Shown here piece after piece: positions 56,631 to 64,000 of a stretch of DNA of 64,000 nt. The notes under the pieces were generated by a model. It saw only the letters and a program-made list of their open reading frames with translations, had not been told where the DNA came from and did not search any database. Source of the DNA: Dryomyza anilis (taxonomy: Eukaryota; Arthropoda; Insecta; Diptera; Dryomyzidae); contig OX638131.1 of NCBI GenBank assembly GCA_951804985.1, positions 36,301,544-36,365,543 on the forward strand. The letters run 5' to 3'. The position numbers and the translations under genes were made by a program. Each line of letters opens with the position of its first letter. Position 1 is the stretch's first letter.

Positions 56631-58212
56631 TACATAAATCGCGGATAATTTTTTTTGTTATGCTGTGATTTGAACATTTTCACGAATGATTTTCATAAAA
56701 TACACGACTATTATGTATAAATATATTTCGTAACATTACAAAATTCTTTGGTTCTATGTACGCATTTTTTGTGGATCATTTATACGACTATTTTATGCAT
56801 GTTTGATTCATTTGCGAATAAAAATGTTTATCAGGAGTTTACGTGCAAGCGTTCAAGTTACACGAAATTTTTTATATTTACGAGAACGTAAAATTACGCC
56901 TTTGAATTGAAGTTACTTATATTATAATAAAGCCTTTATTGAGAATTTAAAATGAATATTTTATTAGAAATTATTCAAAGATAACTTCACAATCTTTCTA
57001 TTTTCTATTTGGAATTAGAAATCAAAAATTATTTACAAACATTTATTTACGACGTAATAACCTGAAATTTGTGATAATTAAAAAAAAAACACCTTTTGCA
57101 TAATTTGACTCATATTTATTTAACCCAAATAGAATTTATATTATTTATATTATGTGTATAAATAAGTATTAGTTAAAATTATTTAAATTTGCTAAAAAAT
57201 AGTTTAAGTGTTTATTATATTTTTATTGCAACAACAATTTATATTACTAACAACTAAATACCTCATAATTATATAATAATATTTATTATGTTAAAGAAAA
57301 GGCATTTTCAGTTCACCTTAAGTACACTTTAAGAGCAAGAAATTCTGCTGTATGACAAACACAATTAACTTGGTTTTTTGTTTTAAACTAAATACTAATT
57401 AAATAACTACGTTTTAATTAAGTAATATAATTAAATAGAAATAGATTTGTTTGTAATTTTAAACATTTAAAAACGGACAAAACAATCGAATGTGTATTTG
57501 TTTCGGTAGCTAATATGCAAATATTTGTATATTTAATATGCATTTATTTTCATTTTGACTTATTCTAAAACAATTGTGTAAATTAATATAAATTGCATGC
57601 TGATTAAAACTAAGACTATGCTTTTCATTTACTTGAATCTTAGGTATTTTTAGCAGACTTTTCTACACTCTGAACTGTGACTTAATAAATTGTTTAAATT
57701 TGTTTAAAGTTTAAATAATATTATTACATTTGATAAGTGTGTTTAAAATATGGTTATGTTGTTTTTATCGCTTACTAAAGTATGTAAGTTGTATAATTAA
57801 AAAGTAGTAGTTAGAATTTATTAAAGCGCCAACCGGGTTTTTTTTTTTTTGGTTTTTTAATATTATTTTTTGAATATTAATTGTTACCAATTAATACAAA
57901 ATATATTTTGTTTTACTATTTAATTTGGCTTTCTACATTAATTGCTATTTTCAAAGATAACACAAAATGTATCTCTTATTTTTTAAAAAATTTGTATATG
58001 TATATATTAGAAATACCATTTTGCCATCTGATTCCATTCAGCAAATATGATTTCTTTCAAATATGATTTCTTTTAGAATACTTTTCATGGGAAAAATTGG
58101 TCCTTTGGTTTGCGATTCTTTGTTACGGCTGGACTTGAAGTATTATCTCCAGTTCAAGGCACTACTTTTTTGTGTCGATACTACAGCTGCCAGAGTTATG
58201 CATTGGAATTAG
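56631..58212 (-). other. 3' UTR and downstream of the Bruno/CELF gene
   Basis: AT-rich sequence on the 3' side of the stop codon. AATAAA on the minus strand at 57817-57822, about 390 bases after the stop, is one candidate cleavage signal; others lie further down (for example 57050 and 57116), so the UTR could be over 1 kb. A T12 run lies at 57839-57850 (plus strand). Confidence 0.45.
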
Positions 58213-58691
58213 TCAGTAGGGTTTGGCAGCATCTTTGGAACGTTTCAGTTGGACCTTCAGACGTTTTGTGCCAATCTGAAAACCATGCATGGCTTGTATG
58301 GCCGCATTGGAGGCATGCGGATTATCGTAGGAGACGAAACCGAAACATTTCGATAAATTGGTTTGCTTATCGATGAAGACCTTGGCGGAGAGTACATTGC
58401 CGAATGGTAGAAAAGTCGAAGCCAGATCGGTGTCCGTGAATTCCTGAGGTAGATGATATATGAACAGATTGCTGCCTTCAGGACCTGCAAAATAGTTAGG
58501 GATATATTATATAAAATAAACATGGGAAAGAGTTGTAGTATTTTACTGACCTTCAATCTGTTTGCCTGCGACGCTAAGTGCTGCCTCCTGTAGGGCGGAT
58601 GTTGTGGTAAGTGGCGAGGTTGCATAGGCTCCGTTCGCGAGCTGGTTGAAGGTGGGTCCATATGTTGATGTTAAACCGTCCGTACCGGGCC
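58213..58691 (-). CDS. bru3: Bruno/CELF RNA-binding protein, last two coding exons
   Basis: Minus strand. Exon 58551-58691 enters after CTGCTCAG and encodes about 47 residues of the linker ([20 protein letters not shown] to [10 protein letters not shown]), ending GAAG|GTCAGT. A 66-bp intron follows, with acceptor TTTTGCAG. Exon 58213-58484 encodes [16 protein letters not shown] to [10 protein letters not shown] and TGA. This is a complete third RRM of the CELF type, with RNP2 LFIYHL and RNP1 KCFGFVSY and the family's typical KPY terminus. These proteins bind UG/GU-rich RNA through RRM1, RRM2 and RRM3 and regulate splicing, translation and stability. The RRM3 ending [10 protein letters not shown] is closer to bru3/bru2 and human CELF than to aret; I cannot exclude bru2. 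Both splice junctions keep phase 1. The upstream exon is beyond the window, so the preceding intron is at least 5.3 kb, in keeping with the very long introns of these genes in flies. Confidence 0.93.
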
Positions 58692-58925
58692 CTGAGCAGA
58701 GTATAAATAAGAATTTTATATAGATTATATTTGCAGAAAAAATATCAAAAGTTTGGTGTACAAGAAAATGGCAATGGAATTGAGGGGTACATTGAATTTT
58801 TTTTATATACCAATATTTTAGGGTTTTATATAAAATATTAAATAATGAATTTTAAAATGTTTTGGTAATTATTAAACATAATATCGCAAAAAATATTAAT
58901 TTGTGTAAATTCACAATAACTTACT

Positions 58926-59856
58926 ACACAAGTAGAAATGGTTCTAGAGCCATGATCGGGACCTATAAATATTTTACATTTTATAACCCGAATACTACCA
59001 AAATCAACATGATCTGGTATCAATGATAATGCCAACCCTATAAGAGTTCATTTAGGGTAATGGAAAACCTTTAAAATATGACTGATTTGAAATGGAACTT
59101 TTAATATTGAAAATATAATCGGCAGATAACTTATAAAATAATCTTCATAGGGAAATGATCACTTCAAAAAACAACATGCTCAGATCATATCGTCACTATC
59201 ATGCCAAAGGGGCGAATGTATTAGTTTTGACATTTGCGTTTGTTTACATATTTGAATGTAGTTTTTCCTCAAGTATACTGGGCCAAAATCGTGTGTGGAT
59301 ATTTCTAGCCACAAAAGCCAAACCAAAAGGGCGAATTTTTTCGTTTTTTTGCCATAACTTTTGATTGGTATAGTAAAAATAGTAGTGTGAAGGCATTAAT
59401 TGTTTGTTTTTAAAGCACCGTCATTATTTTATAATATTTTTTTTAAATTTTTATCATTTGCAAGAAATTTGTTTGGAAAATTATTTTTAAATAATGATGC
59501 CAATCGATAGGTGCTTTAAAAATAAACAATAAATGCCTTTACATCACTATTTTATCGTATACCATGAAAGATTTATAGCAAAAAAACGAAAATATTTGCT
59601 CTTTTGGCATGACAAGATTTTAAATTTTTCAAATTTCTTCGTTTTTTTGCTATAACTCTTTATTGGTGCAAGATAAAATAGTGAAGTAAAGGCATTAGTT
59701 GTTTGTTTTTAAAGCACGTATCAATTGGCATTTCTTGCAAATGATAAAAATTATTTTTTTTTTTTTTTAATAATTTTGATGATCGATTGGTGCTTTAGAA
59801 ACAAACAATTAATGCACAGGGAAATTAAAATATATGGTAAATTTCTACTAGGGCTA
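58926..59856. mobile_element. Cluster of alternating inverted repeats, possibly a family E relative
   Basis: A unit of about 80 bases (TTCGTTTTTTTGCCATAACT...AGTGTGAAGGCATTAATTG...TTTTTAAAGCAC) occurs forward at 59338-59418, reversed at 59512-59592, forward at 59638-59722 and, in part, reversed at 59796-59818. The right edge AAATTTCTACTAGGG (59840-59854) is the exact family E end. The left counterpart near 58931 (AGTAGAAATGG) is weaker. Confidence 0.55.
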
Positions 59857-60193
59857 AAAATGTCAGGAGTTTGGTGTAAAGAGAACTGGAATTGAGGCAT
59901 TTAGTTTTAGAATTATTTGAATCAAACTTAAATTTTGGATATAAAAAGGGTATATTAATATTGCGAAAATAATATAACTGATTTTATCCGTTTTTAAAAT
60001 ATGAATGAACATTTTATTTGAATAAAAATTAAAATTAGAAATTAAAGTAAATTATAAAGATAGATATATTTTTAGGCTGATTTGAACAAAAACAATATTT
60101 TGGAGATTAAATTGGTTTATTAAATATTGTTTGTTTGAAAAGATTTCGCAGTTTAAAAACATGAGTTAGCTGAGCATATTAATTGGTATATAT

Positions 60194-60752
60194 CACACAC
60201 AGAAAAACAAATTCATCAATATGACGAATTTATACATAAATATTATGAATTTTTTTCTCCAACTATCAGATTCATCATATTGAAGAGCGAAACATTCAAT
60301 ACAATGAATTTGAATCGTCCGTCATATTGATGAAAAAAGGGATAACATGTTTTTTTTCAAAAAAAAGCTTTTTTCTTATTTATGCATGTCGAGCAAGTAT
60401 TATATAAGAAATAACATACAAAAACTACTTGAGATCTGAGAAGTATGGCAAAAAATGAATGAAAAATAAATATGTTTATTGAAATTTGGTTTGTTGAACA
60501 GCATTATTCAATATGATGTACATATATTTTGTATTTTATGTATATAATCATTAACAAGATGAAACGTATTCGTCACATACAGTACATCATATTACTGGAG
60601 ACTTTTTTGACAGCTACCAAGCGTTCATCATATTTATGATCGCATTCATAACATGGATGTCGTTAGTCATTAATATTATGAATAGTTATTGAATTGAATG
60701 AAACATGTTTTGAAGAATGGTATTCATCAATATGATGTCCTTTTTTCTGTGC
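60194..60752. mobile_element. Family D MITE, copy D2
   Basis: CACACACAGAAAAAC at the left and TTTTTTCTGTGCA at the right are inverted. Many TTCATCAATATGA and TTCATCATATT words in both orientations make the terminal zones palindromic. Colinear with D1 (42758-43596) but without the large homopolymer core. Confidence 0.85.
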
Positions 60753-60882
60753 AGTTATTTACTAATTAGAAACCTATAAAATATGATGATAAATGATGAT
60801 TGAATATGAAAATCAGCAGATACCCTGGTCATGATCGGGAAGTGATCTTTGTATTTAAAGCTCATTATAACTGAGAGGTTAT

Positions 60883-61298
60883 CCCTAGTAGAAATTTTGG
60901 TAGGGCCATGGTCATGAAGTGATCATGACATTATTTGAGATGATCGGTATATGACGAGGCCCATAACGCAGTGTCCTGATCATGTATTGACCTCAAGCCA
61001 TGATCATGTACTGATCGGGCAATTCCCCATTTTAATATTTACCGACAATTGCCTTGTCTGAGCCCGAGCATAATAGGGTTTCTCTCATAAATCTCGATCA
61101 TTGCCTGATGCTAATTTCACTATCAGGAACAAATAATGTAGCTATGATCGGGAACATTGACTGTTTAGATAATGTAAACTCTGCTATGGTAAGCATGATA
61201 AGGGCATGCAAAGGCAATGATCATATTTTCTCTAATAGGGATTACCCAACAAAAACCCGATCATTTCCCGATGGCGCATCGGGCAAATTTCTACTAGG
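60883..61298. mobile_element. MITE with CCCTAGTAG ends (family E, copy E2)
   Basis: Starts CCCTAGTAGAAATTTTGG and ends GCATCGGGCAAATTTCTACTAGG. Shares nearly all of E1's interior, with an extra segment of about 80 bp in the middle. The open frame 61054-61302 lies wholly inside it and is not a gene. Confidence 0.9.
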
Positions 61299-62667
61299 CT
61301 GACCCATATTTCCTACTATGGTAAATTTTTACCAGGGAAAGCAATAAATTTTTCTAAGAATATCGGGAGTTTGATATAAATTGAAGTGTTTAGTTTTGGA
61401 GATACTTGAATAAAGTTATTATTTTGGAGATAATAAGGGCTGAGTTTTTGGTTTCTCATTAAACAAATATAATTTTTGTAAGAATATCATTTTGTGTAAA
61501 CTCCCACCAACTTACAGAAAATCTTTAAAATATGCTTGACATTAAATAAAAGTTGATTAAAATTTAAAATATTCAAAAGTCATTAAATAGTCTATACTAT
61601 TTAATATCATTTTGATTAGCCTAGCATTGAATTTTAATATTCTAATAAAATTATTAATTTCGAATATAAAAAAATACCCCCCTTAAATACTAATATTATT
61701 TGGATTGCATGGCTTTTAAAACACATTGCGAAGGCGGAAATATTATTTGTGCGGAAATGTTTTTTATTTACGTACAAAATGAAATTTCATATCCATTGCT
61801 GCATACAAAATAAACATGTTATAAAAAAACCCTACAAACAAAATGTTTTTTTAATAGAGTTACACAAACCAAAGCGCTTCGTTGGTTTATTTTTCTATTT
61901 TTATTTTAAAATTTAATCTAAAAAGTTGTTGTCTGGTGTTTTTTTTTTATTTAGCTCACTGGCTTTTGGTATTGTTTCGGTATTGCATTGGAGCTATAGA
62001 GTCGGTAGGTTTTTTGTAAATACAAAATAAACGACAACAAAGAAATAAATAAAATAAAATATGTTGGTAATCAAAAATATTTCATGCAATTTTATGGAAC
62101 ATCATAAAAATGAAAATAATATTTTTTCATTTACTATTTTATGAATGTATTTGTGATCGTTCTATCTTGCAGCTGGACAATGGAATTTGGCGACAGTCAG
62201 GTAGTCAGACAAAGGCAGTGACTCTATCTAGTAATATTAGAGAAATTCATTTTTTATTTTTAACATTGCTTTGAACTGCAGTTCTTTTATTTGATAGTAA
62301 AATGCACACAATTCGAAAGATTTTTATTTTGTTTGTAATAAAAAAGTTGGTTTTAATTTAGGGTAAATTATTTACATGCAGCGTATGATTACCAAAAAAA
62401 TCATTTATGGGACAAATATAATAATTCTTTTACAAACTGATTTATAATTTGGAAATTTATTTAGTAGTTGTATCTCAATGTAAGAAAATCAATTTTTTAA
62501 TCACGTTTGAACCATTTAATAATTTAATAATTATGATAGGTTGGATTTTGATAGGTTTTTTACTGGATTGGTAAAGAAGGTCATGTTTAAATTTAAATCT
62601 TCTCTTAAAACAAACATTGTACGTAGGGACATCTTTTCTCAAATCCAGATTAAATAAAGTGGTATAC

Positions 62668-62877
62668 GCACTCAGAACAAATCCAATTAAAATTGGTCAA
62701 TAGGACAGTTATTGTTCAATAGTATACAAAAAAATGAATATTTTCATATAAAGACAAAAATAATTTAATTGTATTTAATAGTATTTTGTAGTATCTAATG
62801 GTATTTACCTTTTAAAATAATAATTTATAGTTTATTAGCAAAATATTATTGATTTTATAGTATATATTACTGAGTGC
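62668..62877. mobile_element. Family M MITE, diverged copy M4
   Basis: GCACTCAG at the left and CTGAGTGC at the right are perfect inverted ends. The interior has AAAATTGGTCAATAGGACAG and TTTTCATATAAA as in M1. Confidence 0.85.
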
Positions 62878-63093
62878 TAATAATTTTAAACACCATATTG
62901 GATAAAAAAAACTATTATTATTCTTTAGTAGAAGTAGTATATAGGATTTTATAATATAAAATACGGTCGAATATATAAATTTTGGTACTTTTAGTTTATA
63001 AAAAAATAAAATCAAAAAATTCCTTATTTCAATTAACACAAACAGATCAATTTAAAAATATGCTTTAATTATGTATATTTTTATAAATCTTTT

Positions 63094-63568
63094 CACACAA
63101 AAAAATTTACCAAAAATTTCACCAACTACCTGGATTCATCATATTGATGAATTCGTTCATTGAATTCAAATAGTATTTTTTAAATGTTTTTCATTTTAAA
63201 TATTTTTTTTTAACATTAAATTTCAAACACAAATTTATCTCCATTTACACATTTATGTATTTATAATTCTTAAATGATTTATAATATATAATTGCTAATT
63301 ACTCGAAGCATCCATTTCATCATATTAATGAAAAAGTGAACATCATATTCATGAATTTTGTTCATCAAACCATATTAATTTAAATATCATAAATCTTATA
63401 AGAATTATAAATAAATAAATGTGTAAATGGAGACCAATTTTTGTTTGAAATTTATTTATATAAAAAATATTAAAAATGAAAAACACTGAAAAAATACGAT
63501 TTTAGTTCAATGAATGAAATCATCAATATGATGAATACTGGTAGTTGGTGAAATTTTTTTTTTGTGTG
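63094..63568. mobile_element. Fold-back element with TTTCACCAACTACC arms
   Basis: The left arm (63094-63275) and the right arm (63390-63568) are inverted: CACACAAAAAAATT with TTTTTTTTTGTGTG, TTTCACCAACTACC with GGTAGTTGGTGAAA, and CTCCATTTACACATTTATG with AAATGTGTAAATGGAG. The TCATCATATTGATGA words connect it to family D. Loop about 110 bp, non-coding. Confidence 0.88.
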
Positions 63569-63655
63569 TTGGATTTGGTATATAATGACCTAATTTCAAA
63601 CGTTTAGAATTTCACTTTCGTGGTGGAAGTTTGCACTATTAAGGTAGATATGAAT

Positions 63656-63683
63656 ATGTACTGATCATGCATGATCAGTACAT
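63656..63683. repeat. 28-bp perfect palindrome
   Basis: ATGTACTGATCATG is followed directly by its exact inverse, with no loop. Weaker symmetry continues outward on both sides. The GATCATG word recalls the family E interior. Confidence 0.85.
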
Positions 63684-63865
63684 TCATTTCTACCATGACA
63701 AGGAAGAATTTCAATGATTAGTTTTAAATATGTTCAGTTTCACTTCCTAGTATAAATCTGTGTTATTAATATGGACTTGTTCATGTGGTTCCTGTCACCG
63801 ATCGGGTTAAGATACGGCAGAATTACAATGAAATAATTTATATTGTAATTATAATTTACACAATC

Positions 63866-64000
63866 TTTTTATACCCTACACCTATGAGGTACTGGGTATA
63901 TTAACTTTGTGCATATATTGTAACGCCCCTTAGGAGGCGTGTCCGGTATGGAAAAGTATATATATTCTTGATCAGCATCACTACCCGAGTCCGTTTAGCC
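63866..64000 (-). repeat. Family A element, copy A6, cut by the window edge
   Basis: Reverse orientation, starting with the hairpin end (TATACCCTACACCTATGAGG) and the block TTGTAACGCCCCTTAGGAGG, and reaching CCGAGTCCGTTTAGCC at the window edge. Confidence 0.93.

Larger units (their letters stand above)
58692..64000 (-). other. Large intron of the Bruno/CELF gene, repeat-filled
   Basis: No further exon with CELF-like coding was found on the minus strand up to the window end. The stretch contains the alternating inverted repeat cluster (58926-59856), D2, E2, M4, a fold-back (63094-63568) and A6. Parts not covered by these, including 61299-62667, show nothing recognisable. Confidence 0.6.

Noticed and set aside
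58110..58376. 88-codon plus-strand frame
   Set aside because: Antisense shadow of the Bruno/CELF RRM3 exon.

Overview
The window is AT-rich nuclear DNA from a fly. The evidence is short introns (58, 66 and 78 bp), one exon group that reads as a Bruno/CELF RNA-binding protein of Drosophila type, and dense small repeats of kinds common in higher Diptera, including elements carrying (GTCY)n microsatellites. Calyptrate flies (blowflies, house flies and relatives) are my best guess; the species cannot be told from this sequence.

Only three protein-coding loci can be supported. (1) At 1807-2367 (+) lie the last three exons of an icarapin-like secreted-protein gene, whose 5' part is outside the window. 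(2) At 29.0-30.9 kb (+) is a compact gene for a very acidic protein. It has a GA tract, a TATA box, a possible 5'-leader intron and a poly(A) signal; I do not recognise the family. (3) At 58213-58691 (-) are the last two coding exons of a Bruno/CELF gene, ending with the complete third RRM. Its upstream intron appears to fill the window from 58692 to the right edge. A fourth signal is a candidate promoter (Inr plus DPE at correct spacing, +1 at 9495) and leader exon ending exactly ATG|GTGAGT at 10088. Its downstream exon is not certain, but the acceptor at 29475/29476 in the acidic-protein gene is phase-compatible.

Everything else is intron or intergenic DNA filled with transposon remains. 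Family A (about 810-850 bp, six copies) and family B (about 710-740 bp, three copies) are non-coding elements with hairpin-like TATACCCTACACC ends and a (GACA/GACG)n tract, similar in style to mini-me/DINE-1 Helitron-type elements. A tRNA-derived SINE with A and B boxes and an (AAT)n tail occurs about eight times, including a 98-bp deletion derivative flanked by a perfect 15-bp target-site duplication. Several MITE families (CACCCAG, CCCTAGTAG and CACACAGAAAA ends, and others) and several large fold-back elements are present. One broken LINE copy (50585-52425, -) holds the reverse transcriptase. Nested insertions (SINE in MITE, SINE in fold-back, B element inside another element) give a readable relative chronology.

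The three genes show no sign of acting together. I found no CRISPR array, operon, rRNA, canonical functional tRNA or intact transposase. The most useful points for follow-up are the structure of the acidic-protein gene (signal peptide versus 5' intron, and a PAM2-like motif), the promoter at 9495, the minisatellite-armed fold-back at 39.24-40.86 kb, and the small self-contained SINE derivative at 37.3 kb.
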